Notes: a model not told the origin generated them from the sequence alone. DNA of 64,000 nucleotides from Pseudoxanthomonas sp. JBR18 (GCF_028198165.1 NZ_CP116339.1:2797001-2861000), one strand, 5' to 3'. Positions 8,227 through 17,410 are shown, numbered from the stretch's first letter. Numbers and translations: made by a program.

Positions 8227-10623
8227 TTACCAGGTGTAGCCGATCTTGCCGTACACATAGGCACCGTTGAAGCCGAACGGCGAGTAGTTGCTGTACGGAA
8301 AGACGCCGCTGGTCGAGTTGGCGTAGATGTTCCGGTCCGGGTAGGTGTCCAGCACGTTGTCCGCGCCCAGGGTAAGCGTCCACTGCGAGGTCGGCTTGTA
8401 GCTGGCGGTCACGTCGACCAGCCACTTGGCATTGAAGCTCTGGTCGCGCGCGGCCGTGGTGCTGTTGCGCACGGTGAAGCTGCCGTAGCGGGTGCCGGTC
8501 AGGCCCAGGCTCCAGCGATCACTGTGCCAAGTGCCGCCCAGGATGGTCTTGTCCTTGGGGAAGCTGTCTTCCAGACGGCCCACCTCGTCACGCGCGACCA
8601 GCGAGGTGGTGATGCCCAGATCGGTCAGCGCGCTCGGCGAGGCATCCAGATGCTGCACCTCGGTCTTGCCGTAGCTGTAGCTGGCGGTCAGGTCCAACGC
8701 GCTGGCGGCGAACGGGATGCTGTAGGTGCCCACCACGTCCACACCCCGGGTGCGGGTATCGGCCGCGTTGGTGAAGTAGCGGAACGAGTTGACCCCGCTC
8801 AGGCCTAGGCTGGACAGCAGCGCCTGCGCCTGGGTGTTGCCGGACAGGCTGACGTTGGAGGACAGCAGGATGCGGTCGTCGATCTCGATCTGGTAGGCAT
8901 CCACGGTCAGCGACAGCCGGTCGATCGGCTGCAGCACCAGACCCATGCTGTAGGAGGTCGAGGTCTCGGCCTTCAGCGGCTTGGAGCCCAGCGCCTGCGC
9001 CGCCGCACTGCTCGCCGGGAAGGTGCCGCTCTGGTAGAAGACGCCGTCGGAAATGATGCTGGAGATCGACTGGTAGCTCTGCTGGGCCAGCGACGGGGCG
9101 CGGAAGCCGTTGGAGACCGTGGCGCGCAGGGCGATCTTGTCGGTGAAGGCGTAGCGTGCCGAGAGCTTGCCCGAGGCCTTGCTGCCGAAGTCCGAGTAAT
9201 CCTCCCAGCGGCCGGTCAGGCCGGCGGAGAACTTGTCGGTGAAGTCCGCCTCAAGCCCGGCATAGACCGCGTAGTTGTGACGGTCGGCATGGACGGCGTT
9301 CTCGGCGCTGAAGCCCGGGAAACCTTGCGCGCCGCCGCCGTAGTAGGACGCCGCCTCGCCCGGCGACTGGTTCCACTTTTCCTCGCGATATTCGGCGCCG
9401 AAGGACAGGGTCACCGGGTAGGCCAGGCCCCACTCCAGCGGCTGGGTGAAGTCGGCATTGAGGATGTTCTGGGTGTATTCCAGCGCACCGTCGTGGAAGC
9501 GGGTCGGGCTGTCGGTGCCCAGGTCGTAGTTGAGCGTGTTGCGGGTTGCGTAATCGACTTTGTTGTAGCCGTAGTTGTAGCTCACGTCCCAGGTGAAGCC
9601 GCCGTCGGTGGCGCCCTTCAGGCCGGCCACCAGCGAGCGGTCCTTGGAGTACTGGTTGATCACCGGCACGTAGCCGTCCGGATAGAACTGGGCGATCAAC
9701 GCGCCCTGGTTGCTGTGGTTGGGTGAGCGGTAGAACGCGTAGGAATCGATGTCGCGGTTGCTGGCCAGCGCGGTGGCATAACCGGTGATGCGGTCGGTGA
9801 AGTCGAAGCTGCCGTTGGCCGACACCGCGCCTGCGTGCACGTCGGGGTCGCCGATGACAAAGGCCTTCTCGCCCACGCCAGGAAAGTTGCCGGTGTTGGG
9901 GGTGCTGCCGGCGTAGGCGCCGGAACGGTTGGTCGGATCCTGGCTGCCCACCTGGCCGGCCAGATGCACGCGGCCGCGGCCGTCGGCGAAGCTCACCCCG
10001 GTATCGCCGGAGAGCTGGAACTGCTCACCGTCGCCCTTGGAATATTCGCCATAGTTCACGCCCAGGCTGCCGCCCTGGCCGGCGCCCTTGAGCACGATGT
10101 TGATCACCCCGGCGATGGCGTCCGAGCCGTACTGGGCCGAGGCGCCGTCACGCAGCACTTCCACACGCTCGATGGCCGACACCGGGATCGAGTTGAGGTC
10201 CACCGCCGAGGCGCCACGGCCGATGCTGCCGTTGAGGTTGATGGCTGCCGAGGTGTGGTAGCGCTTGCCGTTGACCAGCACCAGCACCTGGTCGGGCGAC
10301 AGCCCGCGCAGCTGCGCCGGCCGAATGCCGCTGGTGCCGTCAACCAGCGCCGGGCGCGGGAAGTTCAGCGAGGGCAGGGCGCGCGAGAGCGCGGTCGCCA
10401 GTTCGGTGGTGCCGGTGGCCTGCAGGGCTTCGGGGGTGACGATGTCGATCGGCGATTGCGACTCGGCCACGGTGCGATTGGTCACGTGGGTGCCGGTGAC
10501 GATCACCGTGTCCAGCGTGCTGGCCTTGGTGGTGTCGGTGCTGGAAGCCTGCTGGGCGAAGGTGGGGGCGGCGATCAGGGCGAAAGCCACGGCTGCGGCA
10601 AGGCGTGTTTGGATCGGCTGCAT
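8227..10623 (-). CDS. TonB-dependent outer-membrane receptor (tandem copy A)
   Basis: A 798-residue receptor with a signal peptide (MQPIQTRLAAAVAFALIAA, cleavage near AQQ), a TonB-box-like VIVTGTHV, a plug domain (~50-170; QLRGLSPDQVLVLVNGKRY, VEVLRDGASAQYGSDAIAG) and a 22-strand barrel ending in the C-terminal aromatic signal GKIGYTW. It takes up an unidentified substrate across the outer membrane using TonB-ExbBD energy. The ATG at 10623 has GGAG 5 bases upstream. It is followed 304 bp upstream, on the same strand, by a clear paralog (10927-13305). The two share SPFGFNGAY at the C terminus and many plug motifs. Each gene has its own terminator, so they are separate units. No Fur box or transport partner was seen next to it. 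Confidence 0.9.
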   Translation of the reverse strand: MQPIQTRLAAAVAFALIAAPTFAQQASSTDTTKASTLDTVIVTGTHVTNRTVAESQSPIDIVTPEALQATGTTELATALSRALPSLNFPRPALVDGTSGIRPAQLRGLSPDQVLVLVNGKRYHTSAAINLNGSIGRGASAVDLNSIPVSAIERVEVLRDGASAQYGSDAIAGVINIVLKGAGQGGSLGVNYGEYSKGDGEQFQLSGDTGVSFADGRGRVHLAGQVGSQDPTNRSGAYAGSTPNTGNFPGVGEKAFVIGDPDVHAGAVSANGSFDFTDRITGYATALASNRDIDSYAFYRSPNHSNQGALIAQFYPDGYVPVINQYSKDRSLVAGLKGATDGGFTWDVSYNYGYNKVDYATRNTLNYDLGTDSPTRFHDGALEYTQNILNADFTQPLEWGLAYPVTLSFGAEYREEKWNQSPGEAASYYGGGAQGFPGFSAENAVHADRHNYAVYAGLEADFTDKFSAGLTGRWEDYSDFGSKASGKLSARYAFTDKIALRATVSNGFRAPSLAQQSYQSISSIISDGVFYQSGTFPASSAAAQALGSKPLKAETSTSYSMGLVLQPIDRLSLTVDAYQIEIDDRILLSSNVSLSGNTQAQALLSSLGLSGVNSFRYFTNAADTRTRGVDVVGTYSIPFAASALDLTASYSYGKTEVQHLDASPSALTDLGITTSLVARDEVGRLEDSFPKDKTILGGTWHSDRWSLGLTGTRYGSFTVRNSTTAARDQSFNAKWLVDVTASYKPTSQWTLTLGADNVLDTYPDRNIYANSTSGVFPYSNYSPFGFNGAYVYGKIGYTW

Positions 10624-10862
10624 GGGAAGCTCCATCGAAGAAGTGCGAAGGACAACAAGGTTCAACAGGTCGGCGTTGCGTTGAGTTGTTGTGAGGTGCC
10701 TTCGTAATTATTCGTTAAGCCCATCGGCCGCGCCTACAACCATTGCTGATCAACTCATGAAGAATTCGCATGGCGGTGCCGCGTTTTCGTCATCGGCGTG
10801 GGCCTTTGTCCGGATGTGTCGACGTGTGTCGGTGGGGCGGACCTCATGGCGTCTTGCGAAAC

Positions 10863-10890
10863 GAAAAGAGCCCCGGCAATGCCGGGGCTC
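10863..10890 (-). terminator. Intrinsic terminator of the second TonB-dependent receptor
   Basis: GAGCCCCGGC (10868-10877) and GCCGGGGCTC (10881-10890) form a perfect 10-bp stem with a 3-base loop. On the minus strand TTTTCGT follows. It lies 37 bp past the stop at 10927. Confidence 0.88.
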
Positions 10891-10926
10891 CTGACGGGGC
10901 CGCGTATCTGCGATACGCGTGGGGGT

Positions 10927-13305
10927 TTACCACTTGTAGCCGATGTTGGCGTACAGGTAGGCGCCGTTGAAGCCGAACGGCGAGGTCGCGCTGTACGGGA
11001 AGTAGCTGCGCGTGCCGGCACCGGCCACGGTGCGGTCCGGATATTCGTCCAGCACGTTGTCGCCACCCAGGGTGAAGCTCCAGTCGGCCAGCTTGTAGGT
11101 GGCGGCCAGGTCGAGCGTCCACTTGGCGCTATAGGTCTGGTCGGCCGCTTCGGTGGTGCCGAAGGTGGTGAACTCGCCCCAGCGCGTGGCCGTGGCGCTG
11201 AACGCCCAGGCGCCCGGGCTCCACACGCTGCCCAGGTAGAACTTGTCCTGTGGCGAGCCTTTGGTGATGCGGCCGATCTCGGCACGACCGATGCGCACCG
11301 CATCGGGGTCGATCGCCTCGAGCGCGGCCGGGTTGGCGGCGATCTTGTCGATGTCGGTCTTGTTGTGGTTGTAGCCGGCGCTCAGGTCCAGGTTGCTCGC
11401 CGCCAGCGCCCAGCGATAGGTGCCGACCACATCGACGCCGCGCGTGGTGGTGTCCACGGCATTGGTGAAGTAGCGCCCGCCGCCGATGCCGCTGAAGCCG
11501 CCCGGTCCGTTGAGATAGTTGCGCACCGCGGTTGAGGTGAGGTTCTCGGACAGCACCACGCGGTCGTCGATCTCGATCTGGTAGGCGTCGATGGTCACGT
11601 ACAGACCGTCGACCGGTTGCAGCACCAGCCCCAGGCCGTAGTTGGTCGATTCCTCGGCCTTCAGCGGCTCGGCACCCAGGGCCACGGCGGCCGCGGCGTT
11701 GGTGCGGAAGGTGCCGATCTCGAACGGCGTGGCCACCACCGAGCCGTCGGGCTGGGCGACGTTGATGAAGTTGGTGGCGATGGACTGGAAGTACTGCTGC
11801 TGCAGCGACGGTGCGCGGAAGCCGGTCGAGGCGGTGGCGCGCAGGGCGACCTTGTCGGTGAAGGCATAGCGCAGCGACAGCTTGCCGTTGCCGGTATCGC
11901 CGAAGTCGCTGTACTTCTCATAGCGCCCGGCCAGGCCGGCGGAGAACTTGTCGGTCAGATCCGCTTCCAGGTCCGCGTAGAACGAGTAGCTGTTGCGGTC
12001 GAAGCTGCCCGAGTCCGAGGGCTTGAAGCCGGAGAACACCTGCGCGCCCGGCAGCAGCGAGCCATTGGCCGAGGGCACCCCGCCGTTGACGTAGGAGGCT
12101 TCCTCGCCCGGGGTTTCCTTGAACTCCTCGCCACGCCATTCCGCGCCGAAGGCCAGCGTGACCGGATAGGCCAGGCCCCAGTCCAGCTGCTTGTTGAAGT
12201 CGGCATTGAGCACGTACTGGTTCACTTCCAGCGCGCCGGCATAGAAGCTGGTCGGCGAGTTCAGGCCCAGCGAGTTGTTGAGCGAATGCTTGACGTCGAA
12301 GGTCAGCTTGTTGTGCCCGTAGTTGGCGCTCAGGTCGATGTTGAGGCCACCTTCGGTGTAGGTCTTCAGACCGCCGACCCAGGACACGTCCTCGGACTCG
12401 TTGTAGATCTGCGGCAGAAAGCCGTCCGGATAGATTTCCGGTCGGTTGCGGTTGTCCTCGGCGGCGCGGAAGTAGCCGTTGGAGGTGACCTTGCGCTTGC
12501 TGGCCATGCCGTAGGAATAGAACGTCAGGTAGTCGGCGGGCTTGAGCTCGCCGTTGTAGGACACCGCGCCCTGCTCGACTTCCGGATCACCGTAGCGCTG
12601 CTCGACCCGGCCGTTGTAGGGCGTGGCACGGTCGGTGTTGTTCTGGTGACCGGCCTGCGCGGCCAGGTGCACGCCGCCGACCTCGCCCAGCTTGAAGCCG
12701 GCATCGCCGGAGAGCTGGTACTGGGCACCGTCGCCGGCACTGTACTTGCCCCCGCGCAGGCTCACGCTGCCGCCGCTGTCGCTGCCCTTGAGGACCACGT
12801 TGATGACGCCCGCGATGGCGTCCGAGCCGTACTGGGCCGCCGCGCCGTCACGCAGCACCTCGACCCGCTCGATGGCGGCGATCGGGATGGTGTTCAGATC
12901 GGCCGGGGAAGAGCCTCGGCCCTGGCTGCCGTTGAGGTTGACCAGCGCGGTGGTGTGGTAGCGCTTGCCGTTGACCAGCACCAGGGTCTGGTCGGGCGAC
13001 AGGCCACGCAGCTGCGCCGGGCGCACCGCGTCGGTGCCATCGGTGACCGCCGGGCGCGGGAAGTTGAGCGAGGGGATCGCGCGGGTCAGCGCGGTGGCCA
13101 GTTCGGTGGTGCCGGTCTGCTCGAGGACTTCGGGGGTGATGATGTCGATCGGGGACTGGGACTCGGCCACGGTCCGGTCGGCGACGCGCGTGCCGGTCAC
13201 GATCACGTTGTCCAGGGTCTTGGCGGGGGCGTTGTCCTGGGCCAGGGCGGGGGTGGCTAACGCAAGCGCGATGGCTGCCGTCAGCAGGGTGGGCTTGTAT
13301 GACAT
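10927..13305 (-). CDS. TonB-dependent outer-membrane receptor (tandem copy B)
   Basis: A 792-residue paralog of the downstream receptor. It has a signal peptide (MSYKPTLLTAAIALALATPALAQ), a VIVTGTRV TonB-box-like stretch, a plug domain (QLRGLSPDQTLVLVNGKRY; VEVLRDGAAAQYGSDAIAG) and a barrel ending ANIGYKW. The ATG at 13305 has GGAG 6 bases upstream. Both copies keep DRTVAESQSPIDI/NRTVAESQSPIDI next to the TonB box and NVLDxYPDR near the C terminus, so they come from one duplication. Conservation of the plug together with divergent external loops would suit receptors with different ligands, but no substrate can be read from the sequence. Confidence 0.9.
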   Translation of the reverse strand: MSYKPTLLTAAIALALATPALAQDNAPAKTLDNVIVTGTRVADRTVAESQSPIDIITPEVLEQTGTTELATALTRAIPSLNFPRPAVTDGTDAVRPAQLRGLSPDQTLVLVNGKRYHTTALVNLNGSQGRGSSPADLNTIPIAAIERVEVLRDGAAAQYGSDAIAGVINVVLKGSDSGGSVSLRGGKYSAGDGAQYQLSGDAGFKLGEVGGVHLAAQAGHQNNTDRATPYNGRVEQRYGDPEVEQGAVSYNGELKPADYLTFYSYGMASKRKVTSNGYFRAAEDNRNRPEIYPDGFLPQIYNESEDVSWVGGLKTYTEGGLNIDLSANYGHNKLTFDVKHSLNNSLGLNSPTSFYAGALEVNQYVLNADFNKQLDWGLAYPVTLAFGAEWRGEEFKETPGEEASYVNGGVPSANGSLLPGAQVFSGFKPSDSGSFDRNSYSFYADLEADLTDKFSAGLAGRYEKYSDFGDTGNGKLSLRYAFTDKVALRATASTGFRAPSLQQQYFQSIATNFINVAQPDGSVVATPFEIGTFRTNAAAAVALGAEPLKAEESTNYGLGLVLQPVDGLYVTIDAYQIEIDDRVVLSENLTSTAVRNYLNGPGGFSGIGGGRYFTNAVDTTTRGVDVVGTYRWALAASNLDLSAGYNHNKTDIDKIAANPAALEAIDPDAVRIGRAEIGRITKGSPQDKFYLGSVWSPGAWAFSATATRWGEFTTFGTTEAADQTYSAKWTLDLAATYKLADWSFTLGGDNVLDEYPDRTVAGAGTRSYFPYSATSPFGFNGAYLYANIGYKW

Positions 13306-13501
13306 GGTGGCTCCGGTCAAGTTGGGGGACTGACGTCGCACGCCCAACCCGGGATCTGCGTCCCGGTGTGGCGAATTGTCGCGACGCGAACCACGAATAC
13401 CTTGGGTTGCGTGGCTGTGCAACGGTTTCTTAACAAACCATCACATTCGTCAGGACCCGATACACTGTGCGGTCCGCTGCACCCACCCCCTGGAATTGCC
13501 T

Positions 13502-15445
13502 GTGATTTCCCTTCGCAACTTCGCCCTGCGCCGTGGCGAGCGCCTGCTGTTGTCCAACGTCGACCTGACCATGCACGCCGGTTACCGCGTCGGCGTGGTG
13601 GGCCGCAACGGCACCGGCAAGTCCAGCCTGTTCGCCGCGGTCAAGGGCGAGCTGGAGGCCGACAAGGGCGACGTGGAACTGCCGGGCAAGGTGCGCACGG
13701 CCAGCGTGGCGCAGGAGACTCCGGCACTGGACGAGCCGGCGCTGGAATTCGTCCTGGGCGGCGACGAGGAGATCGCCGCGGTGCTGCGTGCCGAGGCCGA
13801 CGCCACCGCGCGCGAGGACTGGGAGGCGGTGGCCGATGCGCACCAGAAGCTGGCCGAACTCAACGGCTACGACGCCGAGGCGCGCGCCGGCAAGCTGCTG
13901 CACGGCCTGGGCTTTCCGGCCGACACCCATGGTCGGGCGGTCAAGGACTTCTCCGGTGGCTGGCGCGTGCGCCTGAACCTGGCCCGCGCGCTGATGATGC
14001 CCTCGGACCTGCTGCTGCTGGACGAGCCGACCAACCACCTGGACCTGGACGCGGTGTTCTGGCTGGAGCAGTGGCTGCTCAAGTACCCGGGCACGCTGCT
14101 GCTGATCAGCCACGACCGCGAGTTCCTGGACAACGTCGCCACCCACACCCTGCACCTGCATGGCGGCGGGGCCAAGCTCTACGTCGGCGGTTACACCGAC
14201 TTCGAGCGTCAGCGCACCGAGCACCTGCGCCAGCAGCAGGTCCAGCACGAAAAGGCCGAGGCCGAGCGCGCGCATCTGCAGAGCTTCATCGACCGCTTCA
14301 AGGCCCAGGCCAGCAAGGCCAGCCAGGCCCAGAGCCGGATCAAGCGCCTGGCCAAGATGGCCGGCACCGAGGCGGTGCGCGCCGAGCGCGAGTTCCGGAT
14401 CGAGTTCGCGCCGCCGGCGCGGCTGCCGTATTCGTTGATCCGCCTGGACCATGTCGACTGCGGTTATCCCGCCGTGGGAGCCGCCAGGGCGGCGAAGGGG
14501 CTTTCCGCAGAGGAACTCGCCGCCATGGCGGCTCCCACCGTGATCCTGCACGACGCCGGTTTCGGCCTGGAAGCGGGCGACCGCATCGGCCTGCTGGGGC
14601 CCAACGGCGCGGGTAAATCCACCCTGGTCAAGACCCTGGTCGGCGAGCTGGCCCCGGTCCACGGCGAGCGCAGCGCGCATCCGGACCTGCGCATCGGCTA
14701 CTTCGCCCAGCACACGGTCGAGTCCCTGCACGAGGGCCAGTCGCCGATCGACCACTTCCGCGAGATCGCCCCGGACACCTCGACCCAGGTGTTCCGCGAT
14801 TTCCTGGGCAAGTGGAATTTCCCCGGCGACCGCGCCTTCGAAGTGGTCGATGGATTTTCCGGCGGCGAGCGCGCGCGCCTGGCGCTGGCGCTGATCGCCT
14901 TCCAGCAGCCCAACGTGCTGTTGCTCGACGAGCCCACCAACCACCTGGACCTGGAGATGCGCGAGGCCCTGGCCGAGGCGCTGAGCGATTTCGACGGCGC
15001 CATCGTCATGGTCAGCCACGACCGGCACCTGATCGGCCTGGTCTGCGACACCTTCTGGCGCGTGGCCGATGGCGTGGTCGAGCCGTTCGCCGGCGACTTG
15101 GACGACTACGCGGCCTGGCTGCGCGCGCGGCCCACCGCCCAGGGCAGCAAGAAGATGGACAAGGTCGAAAAGCCGATCAATGCCCAGACCGCGACGGCCG
15201 TGCCGGCGCCGGCCAAGCCCGCCGCGGCGAAGAAGCCGGTCAACCCGCACAAGTTGGCCGCGGCCGAGGAACGGGTCGACGCGCTGGGCGCCGCCCTGGC
15301 CGAGCTCGATCGGCAGCTGGCCGACCCGGCCAACTACGCCGACAGCGCGCGCATGAGCGCCATCACCCGCGACCGCGAGGCCACCGCCGAGCAGCTGGCC
15401 AACGCTGAGCAGGCCTGGATGGAACTGCTGGAAAGCGCGGCCTGA
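13502..15445 (+). CDS. yheS: ABC-F family ATPase YheS with an in-frame palindromic insert
   Basis: A 647-residue soluble ABC-F protein with two ATPase domains and no membrane segment. ABC-F proteins act on ribosomes. Walker A motifs are GRNGTGKS (34-41) and GPNGAGKS (366-373). Both domains carry an LSGG-type signature (DFSGGWR, GFSGGERARL) and LLLLDEPTNHLDL or close equivalents. The overall order, the HLQSFIDRFKAQA linker and the basic C-terminal tail match E. coli YheS (637 residues). The GTG start at 13502 is preferred because the family N terminus begins there. Relative to YheS, residues 325-346 are an extra 22-residue segment coded by a palindromic repeat (14474-14538) just before the second ATPase domain; the frame is kept. 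Confidence 0.9.
   Translation: MISLRNFALRRGERLLLSNVDLTMHAGYRVGVVGRNGTGKSSLFAAVKGELEADKGDVELPGKVRTASVAQETPALDEPALEFVLGGDEEIAAVLRAEADATAREDWEAVADAHQKLAELNGYDAEARAGKLLHGLGFPADTHGRAVKDFSGGWRVRLNLARALMMPSDLLLLDEPTNHLDLDAVFWLEQWLLKYPGTLLLISHDREFLDNVATHTLHLHGGGAKLYVGGYTDFERQRTEHLRQQQVQHEKAEAERAHLQSFIDRFKAQASKASQAQSRIKRLAKMAGTEAVRAEREFRIEFAPPARLPYSLIRLDHVDCGYPAVGAARAAKGLSAEELAAMAAPTVILHDAGFGLEAGDRIGLLGPNGAGKSTLVKTLVGELAPVHGERSAHPDLRIGYFAQHTVESLHEGQSPIDHFREIAPDTSTQVFRDFLGKWNFPGDRAFEVVDGFSGGERARLALALIAFQQPNVLLLDEPTNHLDLEMREALAEALSDFDGAIVMVSHDRHLIGLVCDTFWRVADGVVEPFAGDLDDYAAWLRARPTAQGSKKMDKVEKPINAQTATAVPAPAKPAAAKKPVNPHKLAAAEERVDALGAALAELDRQLADPANYADSARMSAITRDREATAEQLANAEQAWMELLESAA
14474..14538. repeat. 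REP/MITE-like palindromic element inside yheS
   Basis: Terminal arms GTGGGAGCCGCCA (14474-14486) and TGGCGGCTCCCAC (14526-14538) are perfectly complementary. The inner arms GGCGGCGA (14488-14495) and TCGCCGCC (14517-14524) extend the hairpin to 22 bp with one mismatch around a 21-nt loop. GTGGGAG...CTCCCAC ends are typical of intergenic palindromic repeats in Xanthomonadaceae and pseudomonads. Here the element encodes about 22 residues of YheS without breaking the frame. Confidence 0.8.
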
Positions 15446-15449
15446 GGCT

Positions 15450-16328
15450 TCAAGCCGAGACGGGCGCCGCCGTGGCCTCCAGCCATTGGCGGAAGCTGCG
15501 CATCGCCTCGCGCTCCTCGCGCGATCGCAGCCGGGTCAGCCAGTAGCCGCCCACATTCACCCCCAGGTCGAACAGGCGCACCAGCCGCCCGCTGTCCAGG
15601 TCGCGCTGGAACATCGCCAGCGGCAGCAGGGCCACGCCCACGCCGGCGGCAGCCGCCTCGGCCAGGGCCAGCGACGAATCGAATACCGGGCCGCGCGCTT
15701 CCAGCACGGGGATGCCCGCCGCCTGGCTCCAGCGCGCCCATTCGTCCTGGCGGAACGAGCGCAGCAGGGTGGCGCCGACCAGGTCGCGCGGTTGGTGCAG
15801 GCGCCGGGCCAGGGCCGGGGCGCAGGCCGGTGCCAGCGGCGCGGCGCAGATCGAGGTCGCCTCCAGCCCGGCCCACTGGCCATCTCCGAAACGGATGGCC
15901 AGGTCCAGGCCATCGCCGGCCTGCTCGATACGGTTGTTATGGGTCTGCACGCGCAGGTCGATGCCCGGATGCGCGCGGGTGAAGTCGAGCAGGCGCGGCA
16001 GCAGGAAGCCGGTGGCGAAGGTGCCGACCACGCCCACCGTCAGCGCCTCGCGGTGGCGGCCACCGTCGAAGCGGTCCAGCGCCGCGCCGATGCGGTCGAA
16101 GGCCGCGCGCAGTTCCGGCGCCAGTGCGGCGCCTTCCTCGGTCAGCGCCACGCCGCGTGGCAGGCGATGGAACAGGGACAGGCCCAGGCGGTCTTCCAAC
16201 TGACGGATCTGATGGCTCAGCGCGGCCTGGCTGACGTGCAGCTCCAGTGCGGCGCGGGTGAGGTTGAGGTGCCGCGCGGCGGCCTCGAAGGCGCGCAGGG
16301 CATTGAGCGGGAGGGCGGATCGGAGCAT
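15450..16328 (-). CDS. ampR: LysR-family regulator, AmpR type
   Basis: A 292-residue LysR-type transcriptional regulator. The winged helix-turn-helix occupies residues ~8-65 (NALRAFEAAARHLNLTRAALELHVSQAALSHQIRQ, split across two helices) and the effector domain follows (~95-290). HVSQAALSHQI and LPRGVALTEEG are characteristic of AmpR. The gene is divergent from a class A beta-lactamase at 16496, with a LysR-box palindrome between them (16396-16418), the standard ampR-bla arrangement. AmpR proteins respond to muropeptides from cell-wall recycling, so inducible beta-lactamase expression is expected; this rests on family knowledge and context. Confidence 0.88.
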   Translation of the reverse strand: MLRSALPLNALRAFEAAARHLNLTRAALELHVSQAALSHQIRQLEDRLGLSLFHRLPRGVALTEEGAALAPELRAAFDRIGAALDRFDGGRHREALTVGVVGTFATGFLLPRLLDFTRAHPGIDLRVQTHNNRIEQAGDGLDLAIRFGDGQWAGLEATSICAAPLAPACAPALARRLHQPRDLVGATLLRSFRQDEWARWSQAAGIPVLEARGPVFDSSLALAEAAAAGVGVALLPLAMFQRDLDSGRLVRLFDLGVNVGGYWLTRLRSREEREAMRSFRQWLEATAAPVSA

Positions 16329-16395
16329 GACGGCCTGTTCGAGGTCGGGGAATGCAGGCGCGGTGGCGGCGGCCGCGCAACCGGCACTGTAGCTC

Positions 16396-16418
16396 AGCCA
16401 TAGATTCAGCTTATGGCT
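16396..16418. promoter_or_regulatory. Candidate AmpR operator (LysR box)
   Basis: An interrupted palindrome, AGCCATA (16396-16402) with TATGGCT (16412-16418), contains a T-N11-A LysR motif (T16401, A16413). It lies 67 bp upstream of ampR and 77 bp upstream of the beta-lactamase start, where an autoregulated divergent operator is expected. Confidence 0.6.
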
Positions 16419-16495
16419 GCCTCTGAAACTTCGCGCTGGTGGGCGCGGATCTGCCTTCCAATAATCCTTCGGATCTTTCAGTCCGGAGTGCTGCC

Positions 16496-17410
16496 ATGTC
16501 TGACCGTCGTCGATTCCTCCAACGCAGCGGCACCGCGTTGCTCACCGCCTTTACCGTCCCCTTGGCGTCGGCTGTCGTCCCGGTGGCGCCTGTGGCCAAG
16601 TGCCGTGTGGAAGCCGCGATCGCCAGCGCCAAGGATCTGGCCGCGCTGGAGCAGATCAGCGGCGGGCGCCTGGGTGTGACCCTGCTGGACGTTGGGACGG
16701 GCCGCCGCCTGGGCCGACGCCAGGACGAGCGCTTTCCCATGTGCAGCACCTTCAAGGCGTTGCTGGCCGCCCACGTCTTGAGCCTGGCCGACGCCGGGAC
16801 GCTGTCGCTGGATGAGCGCATCCCGATCGGCCAAGCGCAGATGATGTCCTGGGCACCGGTGTCGGAGCGGCACCTGGGCAAGGACCTCAGCGTGCGCGAC
16901 CTTTGCCGGGCCATTGTCACCCTCAGCGACAATCCCGCGGCCAACCTGCTGCTGAAGCGGGTTGGTGGACCGCCCGCGCTGACGGCGTTTCTGCGCAAGC
17001 AGGGCGATGCGGTGACGCGCAACGATCGTTACGAGCCGGAGATGAACAGGTTTACGCCGGGCGATCCACGCGATACCACCAGTCCCGCGGCGATGGCCGC
17101 CAGCCTGGCGCGCTTCGCCGTGGGGGATGGGCTGTCTGCGGGCTCACGGGCGCAGTATGCGGACTGGTTGATCGACAACCAGACCGGCGACGATTGCCTA
17201 CGCGCCGGCCTGGGCAAGCGTTGGCGTGTGGGCGACAAGACCGGCAACAACGGTCGCGACACGCGCAATGATCTGGCGGTGTTATGGCCACGCGCCGGCG
17301 GTACGCCTTGGGTGCTCGTGGCGCTGCTGCAAGGTGCGCGCGTGGACGAGGCTCAGCGCGATGCGGTGCTGGCACGCGTGGGGGCGCTGGCCGATGCGAT
17401 GATCGCTTGA
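16496..17410 (+). CDS. Class A beta-lactamase, L2-like, with a Tat-type signal
   Basis: A 304-residue serine beta-lactamase. The N terminus MSDRRRFLQRSG carries a twin-arginine motif, so export through Tat to the periplasm is likely, as for L2 enzymes. Catalytic motifs are complete: S84-x-x-K87 (STFK, preceded by Cys), S144-D145-N146, E180 in EPEMN (Ambler Glu166) and K248-T249-G250. The sequence around each motif, plus GKRWRVGDKTG and DPRDTT, closely resembles Stenotrophomonas L2. The residue at the Ambler 238 position is Asn rather than Cys, so the disulfide of KPC/NMC carbapenemases is absent. The ATG at 16496 has GGAG 8 bases upstream. It is paired with the divergent ampR and is probably inducible. 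Confidence 0.92.
   Translation: MSDRRRFLQRSGTALLTAFTVPLASAVVPVAPVAKCRVEAAIASAKDLAALEQISGGRLGVTLLDVGTGRRLGRRQDERFPMCSTFKALLAAHVLSLADAGTLSLDERIPIGQAQMMSWAPVSERHLGKDLSVRDLCRAIVTLSDNPAANLLLKRVGGPPALTAFLRKQGDAVTRNDRYEPEMNRFTPGDPRDTTSPAAMAASLARFAVGDGLSAGSRAQYADWLIDNQTGDDCLRAGLGKRWRVGDKTGNNGRDTRNDLAVLWPRAGGTPWVLVALLQGARVDEAQRDAVLARVGALADAMIA

Noticed and set aside
11617..13260. Open frame of about 550 codons opposite the second tandem TonB receptor
   Set aside because: Antisense to a complete receptor gene; Gly/Val/Arg-rich without motifs.
13430..15250. Open frame of about 600 codons opposite yheS
   Set aside because: Antisense to a clear ABC-F gene, with low-complexity Gln/Gly/Leu composition.
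16496..17410. Class A carbapenemase of the KPC/NMC type
   Set aside because: Cys is present before the active Ser, but the partner Cys238 is Asn, and the overall sequence resembles L2.
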